Source: Sphingobium sp. (GTDB taxonomy: Bacteria > Pseudomonadota > Alphaproteobacteria > Sphingomonadales > Sphingomonadaceae). Taken from it: a DNA stretch of 64,000 bases. Below, piece by piece: positions 44,936-58,947 of this stretch. The position numbers and the translations under genes are program-made. Every line of letters starts with the position of its first letter. Position 1 is the first letter of the stretch. The DNA is taken from contig SPEL01000002.1 in assembly GCA_009360885.1 (NCBI GenBank), positions 310,001 through 374,000 on the forward strand. Reading direction: 5' to 3'. The notes beneath the pieces are model-generated. The model was given only the letters and a program-made list of their open reading frames with translations. It was not told the DNA's origin and searched no databases.

Positions 44936-44952
44936 ATGCAATATCCTTGCAT
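44936..44952. promoter_or_regulatory. Candidate LysR binding site
   Basis: ATGCAA and TTGCAT are perfect reverse complements separated by 5 bases (44936-44952), located 29 bases from the LysR start in the shared divergent region. Inverted repeats of this size in front of a LysR gene commonly bind the regulator itself. Confidence 0.5.
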
Positions 44953-45100
44953 AGCTCGATCTTCCTATAAGCGCTGAACAGTCAACCGCCCGCTCTTCAG
45001 CGGAATGGCTGACATGAATACTGTACGGAGAGGATAAGCGGCGGAACGGGAAACCGGAACGAGCCTGCGCACTCTCCCCCATGATAACAGGAGCATGTGC

Positions 45101-46705
45101 GTGACGGCTGAGGGGCTTCATATTGAAACAAGGCCACTGATCGAAGGCCCCACCGTGCGCGATGCGGTGATGCAGCTATTGGCTGAGCTGGAAATGACCA
45201 CCATCTTCGGCAATCCGGGATCAACCGAACTGCCAATGTTCCGCGATCTGTCACAGCAGTTTCGTTATATATTAGGCCTGCAGGAATCGGTCGTCGTTGG
45301 CATGGCGGATGGCTTTGCGCAGGCCACCGGGCGGGCGGCATTGGTCAATCTGCATAGCTCTGCCGGTGTGGGCCATGCGATGGGCAACATATTCACGGCC
45401 TATCGCAACAAGACCCCTCTCGTTATTACCGCTGGCCAGCAGGCGCGGTCTATCCTGCCCTATGAGCCATTTCTCTTTGCCGAGCGCGCCACCGAAATGC
45501 CGCGCCCTTTCGTGAAATGGGCCGTTGAGCCAGCCCGCGCGCAGGATGTTCCGCTCGCCATCGCCCGCGCATGGCATATTGCGATGCAGCCGCCCTTTGG
45601 CCCTACATTTGTGTCCATTCCTATTGATGATTGGGATGCCCCATGTCAGCCCATCACCCATGCCCGCAAAAGTGGCCGCACCGGTGCTGACCCGGAAATT
45701 ATCGGGGAAATCGCCGATACGCTTTCCAGCGGTACAAAGCTGGCGATTGTTGCGGGGGCGGGCGTTGCCCATGATGGCGCGCGCGCGGCGCTGAAACAAT
45801 TGGCGGAGGCGCTGTCCGCCGATGTCTGGATTGCGCCGATGGCCGCGCGCAACCCCTTCCCGGAAGATCACGGCCTGTTCAAAGGCTTTCTTCCCGCCTC
45901 GCGCGAGGCAATTGTGCAGCGCCTCAATGGTGCCGACAGGGTGCTGGTTCTGGGCGCGCCTGCCTTCACTTATCATGTCGAAGGGCATGGCCCGTTCATC
46001 CCCGAAGGCGCGCAGCTTATCCAGATCAGCAGCGACCCGTCAGATGCATCCCGCGTGCCGGAAGGGCTTGCGGTGGTGGGGAATCTCCGCCTCACGCTGG
46101 AGGCCGTTCTGGCCCAATTGCCGGAACGTGCGCCTGCCCCGCTGGCGGCTCCGACACCTCGCCCTGCGCCGGATGCCTCATCCCTCACCGATGCCTTGCT
46201 GATCCATCGCCTCCATGCACTGCGCCCCAAAGGCATTGCGATTGTCGAGGAAGCCCCCAGCACACGCGGGCCGCTCCATGACTATTTCCCGATATGCGAC
46301 GGCGACGAATTCCACACCTGCGCCAGCGGCGGTCTGGGCCATAGTATGCCGGCTGCCGTGGGCGTTGCCCTTGGCCGCCCGGACAGAAAAACCCTCTGCA
46401 TCATGGGGGATGGGTCCGCCATGTATGCCATTCAGAGCTTATGGTCAGCCGCCCATCATCAGGCCGATGTACGCTTCGTCATCGTCAATAACGGCGGATA
46501 CGCGGCTCTCGACCAATTTGGCGCGATGTTCGGCATAGAGGTGGTCGGCAGCAAATTGCCGGGCATCGACTTTGTGGGGATCGCACAGGCGCAAGGCGTC
46601 CCGGCAGAACGGGTCAGCGACCCAGCCGACCTCGATTCCGCAATCATGCGGTTATTCGAAGGGGCCGGGCCATGTCTTTTAGAGGTCATGGTCTCCAGAA
46701 ACTGA
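45101..46705 (+). CDS. mdlC: Benzoylformate decarboxylase (ThDP-dependent)
   Basis: A 534-residue ThDP enzyme of the MdlC family. The catalytic Glu lies in IFGNPGSTELPMFRDL, followed by LQESVVVGMADGFAQATGRA and LHSSAGVGHAMGN, where the His of the benzoylformate group is seen. The ThDP/Mg site is MGDGSAMYAIQSLWSAAHHQ ending in FVIVNNGGYAAL. It converts benzoylformate to benzaldehyde and CO2, the middle step of mandelate breakdown. The start is a GTG at 45101, seven bases after AGGAG; an ATG at 45095 is too close to that site. No benzaldehyde dehydrogenase or mandelate racemase is visible nearby. Confidence 0.9.
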   Translation: MTAEGLHIETRPLIEGPTVRDAVMQLLAELEMTTIFGNPGSTELPMFRDLSQQFRYILGLQESVVVGMADGFAQATGRAALVNLHSSAGVGHAMGNIFTAYRNKTPLVITAGQQARSILPYEPFLFAERATEMPRPFVKWAVEPARAQDVPLAIARAWHIAMQPPFGPTFVSIPIDDWDAPCQPITHARKSGRTGADPEIIGEIADTLSSGTKLAIVAGAGVAHDGARAALKQLAEALSADVWIAPMAARNPFPEDHGLFKGFLPASREAIVQRLNGADRVLVLGAPAFTYHVEGHGPFIPEGAQLIQISSDPSDASRVPEGLAVVGNLRLTLEAVLAQLPERAPAPLAAPTPRPAPDASSLTDALLIHRLHALRPKGIAIVEEAPSTRGPLHDYFPICDGDEFHTCASGGLGHSMPAAVGVALGRPDRKTLCIMGDGSAMYAIQSLWSAAHHQADVRFVIVNNGGYAALDQFGAMFGIEVVGSKLPGIDFVGIAQAQGVPAERVSDPADLDSAIMRLFEGAGPCLLEVMVSRN

Positions 46706-46757
46706 GGCACCAACAGTTCCAACACCAACATCAAAGCATAATAAACAGGGAGGTTTT

Positions 46758-49175
46758 ATGAACATCACAGTTTCGGCACGGTCCTTTACGGCACTGTCCA
46801 TCTCGGCCGCGTCCTTATTGCTGGCTTCGACCAGCGCCTATGCCCAGAGCGATGCCGCGCCGGGTGAAATCATCGTCACCGCGCAAAAACGCGAACAATC
46901 CCTGCAAGACGTGAGCGCCGCAGTTACTGCCGTCGGCGCTGATCGTCTGGCGACCAGCCAGGTTGCCACCCTGCAGGATTTGCAGACGATTGTCCCCTCG
47001 GTCAATTTTGGCAGCGATTTCAATCAGGCCAAGATTTTCATTCGCGGTGTTGGCGCCAACACGTCCACCACCGGCAGCTCCACCGGCGTGGCGTTCCATG
47101 TGGACGGGGCCTATGTTGCCCGCGCAGAGGCGCAGCTCACCTCTTTGTTCGATCTGGAGCGGGTGGAAATTTTGCGCGGCCCGCAAGGCACACTGTATGG
47201 GCGTAACGCAGTGGGTGGCTCCGTCAACCTCATCACCGCAAAGCCCACCAGTGATCTTTCCGGCTATGCCCGGCTGACCTACGGCAATTATAATGCGATC
47301 ATTGCGGAAACCGCGATTAGCGGGCCGATTACCGATGGCATCCGTGCGCGCCTCGCCGTGCGCAGCGAAAATCGGGATGGCTTTGGCAGCAACCCCGTGA
47401 CCGGACGCGATGTGGATGACCTCAAGCGCAGGATGCTGCGCGCACAAGTGGAGTTTGACATTGCCCCCACCGTCAGCCTCCTCCTTTCCGGCGAATATTT
47501 CCGTCAGGACGATTCATCGGGCGCCATTCATTATCTCGCCCCTTCCTTCCCCGGCGTTCCCCGGCTGGCGTCGCTTGGCATCGGCGGATATGCGAGCCAC
47601 CCGCGTGACCTCGCTAGCGAAAGTCAGGTCGGAACAGATACAAAAACCTATGCCTTTACAGGCACTTTCAAGGCGGACCTGACCGATACTCTCAGCCTCA
47701 CCAACATCGCCAATTACCGCGATTTCAAAAGCTCGTTGTTTCAGGATCTGGACCTCTCCGCCGTCATCAACAGCCTGAACACCAATGGACAACCCACCAC
47801 CAATCAGGAACGGCGCATCAATAGCAAGCAGTTCAGCAATGAATTGCAGCTCAATTATTCCGGTGATTTCGGCAGCGTCGTTCTGGGGGCCTATTATTTC
47901 CACGAGCGCCAGCGCCCCATCGACAATGTTGGCCTCGCCCCGCGCAATGGCATGACCAGCAACATCGCCATATTACAGGCTGCCGGTATTGACCTTGCGG
48001 AAGTCTATCAGCTCTGCGGCTATGAACCGGGTACATTGACAGATGGTACGATGATCGCGCCAAAGCGAGTTTGCACCCGTTCCAATCTGGGAACGCGGGC
48101 CATATCCCTCTTCGGTCAGGCCAATATCAATCTGGGGACCCTCTCCCCTGCTCTGGAAGGGCTGAGCCTGAAACTGGGCGGGCGCTATAGCGATGAGAAG
48201 GCAACATCCGAAAACCCCTCTATCGTCATCACCCGCAACGGCCTTGGCCCGGTATTGCATTACACCGCCGCGCAAACCCATAGGGAACGCAAATTCCGTG
48301 ATTTCACCCCTGAACTGGGGCTGGAATGGAAGGTAAACCCCGACATTCTGCTCTATTACACCTATTCCGAAGGGTTTAAGGCCGGTTCAGGCGAAAATGC
48401 TTCTGGTTCCACCACCATTGTTGATCCGGAAACCATCACCAACCACGAACTGGGTATCAAAACGACCCTGTTTGACGGGCTGACCATCAACCTGTCCGGT
48501 TATCATTACAAGTTGGATGGCCTTCAGCTCAATAAGACCATTGCTGGCGGGCCAACCGGCTATCAGACCATTTTCCAGAACGCCGCATCTACCAAGGCCA
48601 CCGGGCTGGAACTGGAAGTGTTTGCTCGCCCTGCGCGTAATGTCCGCCTCTCTGGCGGGCTGTCCTATACCGACGCGCATTTTGTCGATTATCTGACGCT
48701 TGATCCGCTCAATCCCGCCAATATTCAGTCCGCCGGGTCGCTGCCTTATGATCCGGTCACCAACCCAGATCCGACGGCTTATGGTGCGCCGAGTGGCGGC
48801 AACCTTCAGCTTGCCGGAAATGATGTTCGTAACTCCCCCCGCTGGTCATGGAATATTCACGGCGAATTTGATGTGCCGGGCGCAGAAGAAGCGCTGGGTG
48901 GGCGGCTAACCGCCTCGGTTGATGTGTCCCACAAAAGCCGCACCTATTTCAGCGAATTTGAACGGGCAATCGAAAGCTCTGCTTCATTCACCATGGTCGA
49001 TGGCGCACTGGGCTTTACTACGTCAGACCGTAAGCTGAAGGTGGAAGCCTTCATCAAAAATGCGTTCGACATCTTCCGTCCCTCCAGCACTTTTGCGCTG
49101 GCAACCGGACGTTTGCTGGGCGTCACCTATCTGCCGCCCCGCACTTATGGCCTGACGGTCGGCTATAATTTCTGA
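46758..49175 (+). CDS. TonB-dependent receptor of the benzoylformate locus
   Basis: An 805-residue receptor 52 bases after mdlC with GGGAGG before its start. A signal peptide (ALSISAASLLLASTSAYAQS) precedes the TonB box GEIIVTAQKREQSLQDVSAA. The plug shows QDLQTIVPSVNFGSDFNQAK, IFIRGVGANTSTTGSSTGVA and DLERVEILRGPQGTLYGRNA. The C-terminus is RTYGLTVGYNF. This class is abundant in sphingomonads and is often tied to uptake of aromatic compounds. Cotranscription with mdlC and the MFS gene supports an aromatic-acid ligand, but this is not proven. Confidence 0.9.
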   Translation: MNITVSARSFTALSISAASLLLASTSAYAQSDAAPGEIIVTAQKREQSLQDVSAAVTAVGADRLATSQVATLQDLQTIVPSVNFGSDFNQAKIFIRGVGANTSTTGSSTGVAFHVDGAYVARAEAQLTSLFDLERVEILRGPQGTLYGRNAVGGSVNLITAKPTSDLSGYARLTYGNYNAIIAETAISGPITDGIRARLAVRSENRDGFGSNPVTGRDVDDLKRRMLRAQVEFDIAPTVSLLLSGEYFRQDDSSGAIHYLAPSFPGVPRLASLGIGGYASHPRDLASESQVGTDTKTYAFTGTFKADLTDTLSLTNIANYRDFKSSLFQDLDLSAVINSLNTNGQPTTNQERRINSKQFSNELQLNYSGDFGSVVLGAYYFHERQRPIDNVGLAPRNGMTSNIAILQAAGIDLAEVYQLCGYEPGTLTDGTMIAPKRVCTRSNLGTRAISLFGQANINLGTLSPALEGLSLKLGGRYSDEKATSENPSIVITRNGLGPVLHYTAAQTHRERKFRDFTPELGLEWKVNPDILLYYTYSEGFKAGSGENASGSTTIVDPETITNHELGIKTTLFDGLTINLSGYHYKLDGLQLNKTIAGGPTGYQTIFQNAASTKATGLELEVFARPARNVRLSGGLSYTDAHFVDYLTLDPLNPANIQSAGSLPYDPVTNPDPTAYGAPSGGNLQLAGNDVRNSPRWSWNIHGEFDVPGAEEALGGRLTASVDVSHKSRTYFSEFERAIESSASFTMVDGALGFTTSDRKLKVEAFIKNAFDIFRPSSTFALATGRLLGVTYLPPRTYGLTVGYNF

Positions 49176-49184
49176 CACCCACAC

Positions 49185-49208
49185 CCCCGGCGTCCACAAC
49201 CGCCGGGG
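49185..49208 (+). terminator. Rho-independent terminator after the TonB receptor
   Basis: Stem CCCCGGCG/CGCCGGGG (49185-49192 with 49201-49208) with an 8-base loop, followed by CTTTTTC. It is 9 bases after the receptor stop and may reduce read-through into the MFS gene. Confidence 0.8.
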
Positions 49209-49242
49209 CTTTTTCATCCATCCTATATAAAGGAACAGAGTG

Positions 49243-50562
49243 ATGGCAGGGCCGATCAGCGCCAGCACCAATTCGGTCACGCGCCTTTTGAATCATGCGC
49301 CGATGAGCGGCCTTCAAATCAGGGCGATTGCCCTTTCGGTCGCATTAAATGCGCTGGATGGTTTTGATGTTCTGGCCATGACCTTTGTCGCGCCCGACAT
49401 CAGCCGGGCATGGGGGCTTGGCCCCGCCGCTCTGGGCGTCACCCTGTCGGCGGGTCTTGCAGGCATGGCAGGCGGATCATTGCTCCTCGCGCCATTGGGG
49501 GATCGCTTTGGACGGCGCCCCCTCGTCTTATTATGCATCGCCATCATGGCGCTGGGCATGGGGCTAACGGCAATGTCGCGGGGCATATGGGATTTATGCC
49601 TGTGGCGGGTTGTAACAGGCTTTGGCATTGGGGGAATGGTCGCGGCGATCAATGCCGTGGCGGCGGAGTTTTCCAACGAAAAACGACGAGATTTCTCGGT
49701 CGCGGTGATGGCCGTTGGCTATCCCATTGGTGGGCTAATCGGCGGCTTTCTGGTTTCAGAATTTCTGATCGAGCATGGATGGCAGATTGTGTTCATCGCA
49801 GGCGCGATAGCCACCGCCCTGTTTTTACCGCTGTCCATGGCTTTTTTACCAGAATCTCTGGAATATCTGGAACAGCAGAACAGCCCTTCCTCCCGACAGA
49901 AGATTGCCGCATTACTCAGGAAAATGGGCCACCCGCCGGTCGATATGCCCGAATATAGCACGCCTCTCTCCACCAAGGGCGGCAGTTACAGTGAACTGCT
50001 GGGACCAAATTACCGCCGCGTTACATTATTGCTGGTCGTCGCCTATTTCCTACATATCGTGACCTTCTACTTCTTCTCCGGCTGGCTGCCGAAGCTGGTG
50101 CATGATGCGGGCTTTACAATGCCCGATGCCATCCGCACCTCCGCCCTGATGAGCCTTGGCGGCGTATTGGGCGGCAGCGCGCTGGGGTGGATTGCACCGC
50201 GCTTTGGCCTCGCACGGGTTGTGGCCTTATCCATGGCCGGGACGACCATAATGCTGGGGTGCTTTGCCCTGTCAAAGCAATTGTGGTTGCTCCAGAGTAC
50301 AGCTTTTCTGGCCGGTGTGTGCGTATTTGGCGGCATTGTCGGGCTGTTCGCCCTGCTTGCCCGTGCCTTCCCGCCGGAACTGCGGGTCACAGGCACTGGC
50401 CTTGCCGTCGGTTTGGGCCGGGGGGCCGCCGTTGTCGGTCCAATCATGGGCGGGCTGCTGATGGCACAAGGAATGAGCACGGCAATGACATTGGCAATTA
50501 TCGGCCTGAATGCCAGCGGCGCCGCCATCATCATTGCAATGCTCAATCGACAAAAACCATAG
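49243..50562 (+). CDS. MFS carrier, aromatic acid:H+ symporter type
   Basis: A 439-residue carrier with 12 predicted helices, similar to the AAHS group (PcaK/BenK/MhpT). Helix 1 contains the Asp-rich motif ALNALDGFDVLAMTFVAPDI, the loop between helices 2 and 3 is PLGDRFGRRPLVLL and helix 4 holds RVVTGFGIGGMVAAINAVAA, all typical of the group. The start at 49243 has AGGA 8 bases before; a GTG at 49240 is also possible. Placed after mdlC and the receptor, it would carry benzoylformate or mandelate across the inner membrane. Confidence 0.88.
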   Translation: MAGPISASTNSVTRLLNHAPMSGLQIRAIALSVALNALDGFDVLAMTFVAPDISRAWGLGPAALGVTLSAGLAGMAGGSLLLAPLGDRFGRRPLVLLCIAIMALGMGLTAMSRGIWDLCLWRVVTGFGIGGMVAAINAVAAEFSNEKRRDFSVAVMAVGYPIGGLIGGFLVSEFLIEHGWQIVFIAGAIATALFLPLSMAFLPESLEYLEQQNSPSSRQKIAALLRKMGHPPVDMPEYSTPLSTKGGSYSELLGPNYRRVTLLLVVAYFLHIVTFYFFSGWLPKLVHDAGFTMPDAIRTSALMSLGGVLGGSALGWIAPRFGLARVVALSMAGTTIMLGCFALSKQLWLLQSTAFLAGVCVFGGIVGLFALLARAFPPELRVTGTGLAVGLGRGAAVVGPIMGGLLMAQGMSTAMTLAIIGLNASGAAIIIAMLNRQKP

Positions 50563-50795
50563 GGTCCTGCCCCTGATCGCAATCCAATTCTCTAGTTACG
50601 GCATTAGTTCCGGGGGCATCCCCGGAACTCCCCCCATCTCCATCCGTTCTTCTGCATAGTCTGCATGTCGGCGAAATATCGCGTTCACAAATAATCGCTA
50701 ATAACGATAAGTGTTACGATATTTATGCATTTTACCGATGATAAAGACGAAGATATTATCGTCCCGGTTAACAAGACAGATAAAGGAGAACGAGA

Positions 50796-52268
50796 ATGGA
50801 CCGCCCCAATCCCGATGCTGGAAAATGCCCGGTATCCCACCTCACCACTGCCTTTGGCGCACCGGTGCCGGAAAATCAGAACAGCCTGACTGCTGGCCCG
50901 CGCGGCCCTTTGCTCGCTCAGGATGTATGGCTCAATGAAAAGCTCGCCAATTTCGTGCGCGAGGTCATCCCCGAGCGGCGCATGCACGCCAAAGGCTCTG
51001 GCGCATTTGGCACCTTTACCGTCACCAATGACATAACGCGCTATACCCGCGCCAAAATCTTCTCCGAAGTCGGCAAGAAAACCGAAATGTTTGCCCGCTT
51101 CACGACCGTCGCCGGGGAACGCGGCGCGGCGGATGCGGAACGCGACATTCGTGGCTTTGCCCTCAAATTCTATACGGAAGAAGGCAATTGGGACATGGTC
51201 GGCAATAATACGCCGGTCTTTTTCTTGCGGGATCCCCGTAAATTCCCGGACCTCAACAAGGCCGTGAAACGTGACCCGCGCACCAATTTACGCAGCGCCA
51301 CCTATAATTGGGATTTCTGGACCTTGCTGCCAGAGGCCTTCCATCAGGTGACGATTGTGATGTCTGATCGCGGCATCCCCAAAAGCTATCGCCACATGCA
51401 TGGCTTCGGCAGCCATACCTATAGTTTCTGGAACGAGGCGGGCGAACGCTTCTGGGTGAAGTTCCATTTCAAAACCCAGCAGGGCATAGAAAATCTGACA
51501 GATAGCGAGGCCGCCACTCTGGTTGGCGGGGACCGCGAATCACATCAGCGCGATTTATATGACGCGATTGAACGCGGCGATTTCCCGAAATGGAAAATGT
51601 ATGTGCAGATCATGCCTGAAGCGGATGCGGAAACCTATCACTTCCACCCATTTGATCTTACCAAGGTCTGGTATAAGGCCGATTACCCGCTGATTGAGGT
51701 GGGAGAGTTTGAACTCAACCGCAATCCTGAAAACTTCTTCATGGATTTGGAACAGAGCGCCTTCGCCCCCTCTAACCTGATACCGGGCATCGGCGTATCC
51801 CCTGATAAAATGCTTCAGGCCCGCCTGTTCAACTATGCGGATGCACAGCGCTATCGCCTCGGCGTGAACTATCATCAAATCCCGGTTAACGCAGCGCGCT
51901 GCCCGGTGATGAGTAACCACCGCGACGGCACCGGGCGCATGGATGGCAATTATGGCGGTCGTCCGCATTATGAACCAAACAGCTTCAACCAGTGGCAGGA
52001 ACAACCCGATTATCGGGAACCTCCGCTCAAAATCCGGGGTGATGCTGATTTCTGGGATTATCGCGAGGACGATGATGATTATTTCACTCAGCCCCGCAAA
52101 TTATTCCAGCAGATGAACCCGGAGCAAAAACAGGCCCTGTTCAACAACACGGCAGCGGCCATGGGTGATGCGCTCGATTTCATCAAGCAGCGGCATATCG
52201 ATAATTGCACCCGCTGTGACCCGGAATATGGCGCAGGCGTTGCGGCTGCCCTCGGAATGGCGGGCTGA
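50796..52268 (+). CDS. katA: Heme catalase
   Basis: A 490-residue monofunctional catalase of the small-subunit type. The distal His and Asn are in [20 protein letters not shown] and [14 protein letters not shown]. The proximal heme Tyr is in [17 protein letters not shown], within the R-x-x-x-Y motif. Other family parts are [20 protein letters not shown] and [14 protein letters not shown]. It has no signal peptide and acts in the cytosol on H2O2. AAAGGAG lies just before the start. The upstream 230 bases are AT-rich with short dyads; a peroxide regulator site is likely there but could not be defined. Confidence 0.95.
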   Translation: MDRPNPDAGKCPVSHLTTAFGAPVPENQNSLTAGPRGPLLAQDVWLNEKLANFVREVIPERRMHAKGSGAFGTFTVTNDITRYTRAKIFSEVGKKTEMFARFTTVAGERGAADAERDIRGFALKFYTEEGNWDMVGNNTPVFFLRDPRKFPDLNKAVKRDPRTNLRSATYNWDFWTLLPEAFHQVTIVMSDRGIPKSYRHMHGFGSHTYSFWNEAGERFWVKFHFKTQQGIENLTDSEAATLVGGDRESHQRDLYDAIERGDFPKWKMYVQIMPEADAETYHFHPFDLTKVWYKADYPLIEVGEFELNRNPENFFMDLEQSAFAPSNLIPGIGVSPDKMLQARLFNYADAQRYRLGVNYHQIPVNAARCPVMSNHRDGTGRMDGNYGGRPHYEPNSFNQWQEQPDYREPPLKIRGDADFWDYREDDDDYFTQPRKLFQQMNPEQKQALFNNTAAAMGDALDFIKQRHIDNCTRCDPEYGAGVAAALGMAG

Positions 52269-52301
52269 TCGCACAGCATCTGGGATCGGAAATGTAAGCA
52301 T

Positions 52302-52338
52302 AAAGGGCGGCAGCATCAGCATGGTTCTGTCGCCCTTT
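52302..52338 (+). terminator. Hairpin after katA
   Basis: Stem AAAGGGCG/CGCCCTTT (52302-52309 with 52331-52338) with a 21-base loop, 33 bases after the stop. The large loop makes it weaker than the other terminators listed. Confidence 0.45.
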
Positions 52339-52473
52339 CCTGCATCTACCACCTCTATTTCTGCCAACAGTCCCACATTGTTTCCCTGTTATTTTCACCG
52401 TTGTACAACAGATCTTCATCACCGCATTATTTCGGCTTCCCCTTCCCCCCGACAGACAATAAATAGGGCAGCC

Positions 52474-54087
52474 ATGACACTAACCCTGCGCACCCCGTTT
52501 TTCCGGATTCTCTCCCTGCTGGCACTCAGCCTGCTATCCGTGACCAGCCAGATCGGTTCGGCCCATGCCGAACAAGCGGACGTTGCCGCCACGGTGCGCG
52601 GCGTGGTGCGCGTCGTCATCATCGCCACTAATGGCGAGGAAGCCTATTTTGTCGGCCATGGCAGCGGCTTTGCCGTCGCGCCGGATAAAGTGCTGACCAA
52701 TGCCCATGTCGTGGAGTTATTGCGTACAGAACCCAATCTGGTCGTCGGCATCATCCCCTCTCAGGGCAAGAAAAGCTATGGCGGCAAGGTCATCGCTTAT
52801 TCGCCTGGCAACGATCTGGCGTTGATCCAGCTAAAGGAAGGCCGCCTGCCGGTATCCACCTTCTTCGCGGGCGCGGTAGAGGATGGGCAGAGCGTGACGG
52901 CTATCGGATATCCGGGATCGGTTGACCGGGCGCAAGGGCTGGATCTCAACCAGATGACCCATCCCCTGTCCCCGGTGAAGACCAGCGGGACCGTCTCCAT
53001 GGGCCGCGCATCGCAGGGCTTTGATACTTTGCTCCACACCGCCCCGATGGCGCAGGGCAATAGCGGCGGGCCACTGGTGGATGATTGCGGGCGGGTACTG
53101 GGCGTCAACAGCTTCGGTTCACAATCCGAAAGCACCGCTGATGCGGAATTTGGCTTTGCCATTTCCAACCGCGAGGTTGCCTCTTTCCTACGTCAGGCAG
53201 GGGTACAGTTTCAGCGTACATCAGCCCAATGTCGCAGCATATCCGAACTGGATGCCGAGGAAGCTAAACGCGCCGCCGAAGATCAGGCAAAGAAAAGCGA
53301 GCAGGCGCGGCTGGCCAGCGCTGAACGCGACAAAGCAGTAGCCCTCGCCCGTGAAAAAGCGGAACAACAGGTTTACTCCTCCCGCGAAAATGCCGTAGCC
53401 ATTGCGGGGCTGTTGCTAGTGCTGGGCGGCGTCGCCCTTGCCGGCGCGATGATGTTCCATATTCAGGGGCGTGAAAAAGAACGTTTATGGGCGGGCGTTG
53501 GCGGCGGCGTGCTTTTGCTAGGTGCGCTCATCATTTTCCTGATGCGTCCTTCCTTTTCCAACATTGACGAAGCCATTGACGCCAACACAGGCAATAGCAC
53601 TGCGGCAACCACCGCCACGCAAAGCGGATATCAGGCTATCGGGAATAATCTCTGCCGCCTTGACGAGAATCGCAGCCGCATCACCGTATCAGACGGCGAA
53701 GACGCCTTATTAAACTGGACCGAAAGCGGCTGCGTCAACAAGAACACCCAATATGGCCAAAACGGCGCGGAATGGAGCCGGATTTTCGTACCCGGCACCG
53801 AAGATGTCATCACAATCAACAGCTTTGCCCCGGCAACCGGCACTTATAAGGTCGAGCGCTATCTGGCTGATGAAGAAACGCTGACAAAAGCGCGTCAGTT
53901 GCGCCAGCAATTCCGCTTTGATGGCTGCACCGCCAGCCATGCTGATATGGAAAAGCTGCAACAGATGCAGGCAGAGATTCGTTCGGTCCTGCCAGCCCAC
54001 CCCAATGAGCGACTGGTTTATCAGTGCAATAATGATTCGGCCAAAGCGACCAAAACACCGCAGACACCGCTATCTTCGGGTATTTGA
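52474..54087 (+). CDS. Membrane-anchored trypsin-like (HtrA-related) serine protease without PDZ
   Basis: A 537-residue exported protein. A signal peptide (ILSLLALSLLSVTSQIGSAH) is followed by an S1C protease domain with the triad His in GSGFAVAPDKVLTNAHVVE, Asp in YSPGNDLALIQLKEG and Ser in PMAQGNSGGPLVDDCGRVLG. No PDZ domain follows. Instead there is a Lys/Ala/Glu-rich coiled coil (about residues 260-305), two membrane helices (AIAGLLLVLGGVALAGAMMF and VGGGVLLLGALIIFLM) and a 170-residue C-terminal domain of unknown type with cysteines. The protease domain and the C-terminal domain should lie in the periplasm on either side of a helical hairpin. The start at 52474 is the only one giving a signal peptide. 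Confidence 0.85.
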   Translation: MTLTLRTPFFRILSLLALSLLSVTSQIGSAHAEQADVAATVRGVVRVVIIATNGEEAYFVGHGSGFAVAPDKVLTNAHVVELLRTEPNLVVGIIPSQGKKSYGGKVIAYSPGNDLALIQLKEGRLPVSTFFAGAVEDGQSVTAIGYPGSVDRAQGLDLNQMTHPLSPVKTSGTVSMGRASQGFDTLLHTAPMAQGNSGGPLVDDCGRVLGVNSFGSQSESTADAEFGFAISNREVASFLRQAGVQFQRTSAQCRSISELDAEEAKRAAEDQAKKSEQARLASAERDKAVALAREKAEQQVYSSRENAVAIAGLLLVLGGVALAGAMMFHIQGREKERLWAGVGGGVLLLGALIIFLMRPSFSNIDEAIDANTGNSTAATTATQSGYQAIGNNLCRLDENRSRITVSDGEDALLNWTESGCVNKNTQYGQNGAEWSRIFVPGTEDVITINSFAPATGTYKVERYLADEETLTKARQLRQQFRFDGCTASHADMEKLQQMQAEIRSVLPAHPNERLVYQCNNDSAKATKTPQTPLSSGI

Positions 54088-54345
54088 TAAAGATCGACCA
54101 TGAAATTCAACCAACTATTGCCGCTATTTCCTTAAATTCAGCAAGATAAAGGCAGATCACCGGGAAAAATCTCCCTGCCTGACAGCTTAATATCCCATGA
54201 ATAATGCATATAGCAGCAACATAGTTGTCACCACCATCTTGCATCCCTGCACACCCCCTGCTAACCGGCCCGCACGCATGAGACGGCAAAGGGCCGTTTC
54301 GCTTTTGGCATCACTGGTTACAGCGAACGAGAGGACACAAGGCGC

Positions 54346-56461
<2,116 letters not shown>

Positions 56462-56490
56462 AGTTACTGGCGCATAAGGATTGACGGCTA

Positions 56491-57366
56491 ATGGCCTCGC
56501 TCAAGGAACTTAAACTTCGGATCGCCTCGGTCAAATCGACCCAGAAGATCACAAAAGCCAAGCAGATGGTCGCTGCGGCAAAGCTCCGCAAGGCGCAAGC
56601 GGCGGCTGAGGCGGCTCGTCCCTACAGCGAACGCCTCGAAGCTGTTGTCGCTAGTCTGGCCGGGAAAATCTCGGTCAGCGCGGCATCGCCCAAGCTGATT
56701 GCTGGCACCGGCGCAGATGACACCCATTTGCTGATCGTCGCTAATAGTGATCGTGGCCTTTGCGGCGCGTTTAACGCGAACATCGTAAAGGCAGCAATGC
56801 TGGCGGCACGCGAAATGATCGGTGAAGGCAAGAAGGTGAAATTTTACCTTATTGGCCGCAAGGGACGTGCAGTTATTAGCCGCGCTTTCCCTAACCAGAT
56901 CATTGGGTCCTACGACACCACGACGATGAAGGAACCCTCCTTCGATCATGCTCAGGCAGTAGCGGCGGATATTCTCGCCCGTTACGAAGCTGGCGAGTTT
57001 GATGTCGCGCATCTGTTCTTCTCTACCTTCAAATCTGCGCTGGCGCAGGTTCCTACGCAGCAGCAGATCATCCCGGTCGCTATTCCTGCGGATGCACCGG
57101 CCACCGCTGATGCAACGGTTGAGTATGAACCGGATGAAGAATCCATCCTCACCGATTTGCTGCCACGCAATGTCTCCATCCAGATTTTCAAGGCTCTGCT
57201 TGAAAATAGCGCATCCGAACAGGGCGCATCTATGACGGCGATGGACAATGCAACACGCAATGCGGGTGATCTCATCAATCGTCTGACGATCGAATATAAC
57301 CGCAGCCGTCAGGCCGCGATCACCACTGAACTCGTCGAAATTATTTCGGGCGCCGAAGCCCTTTAA
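56491..57366 (+). CDS. atpG: ATP synthase gamma subunit
   Basis: A 291-residue F1 gamma subunit, the rotating shaft. The N-terminal helix [20 protein letters not shown] followed by [16 protein letters not shown] and the C-terminal [20 protein letters not shown] followed by [20 protein letters not shown] are diagnostic. It lies 29 bases after atpA. A very long open frame on the opposite strand is a shadow. Confidence 0.97.
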   Translation: MASLKELKLRIASVKSTQKITKAKQMVAAAKLRKAQAAAEAARPYSERLEAVVASLAGKISVSAASPKLIAGTGADDTHLLIVANSDRGLCGAFNANIVKAAMLAAREMIGEGKKVKFYLIGRKGRAVISRAFPNQIIGSYDTTTMKEPSFDHAQAVAADILARYEAGEFDVAHLFFSTFKSALAQVPTQQQIIPVAIPADAPATADATVEYEPDEESILTDLLPRNVSIQIFKALLENSASEQGASMTAMDNATRNAGDLINRLTIEYNRSRQAAITTELVEIISGAEAL

Positions 57367-58836
<1,470 letters not shown>

Positions 58837-58853
58837 CCTTCTAAAATCATTGC

Positions 58854-58877
58854 GCCCCTTCCCTAACGGGAGGGGGC
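58854..58877 (+). terminator. Intercistronic hairpin between atpD and atpC
   Basis: A 10-bp stem including one G-T pair (58854-58863 with 58868-58877) capped by a TAAC tetraloop, 17 bases after the atpD stop. No T run follows. It could limit atpC expression or protect the atpD message end. Confidence 0.55.
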
Positions 58878-58947
58878 ACCCCGCCGGGCAAAACGAGATT
58901 TCGCATCTCCTGCCCATAGCGAATAAGCAACGCCACAGGATAATGAC

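Noticed and set aside
50563-50795. OxyR or other peroxide operator in front of katA
   Set aside because: Repeated CGATA/TATCG-like pieces occur but do not form a regular dyad; left undefined.
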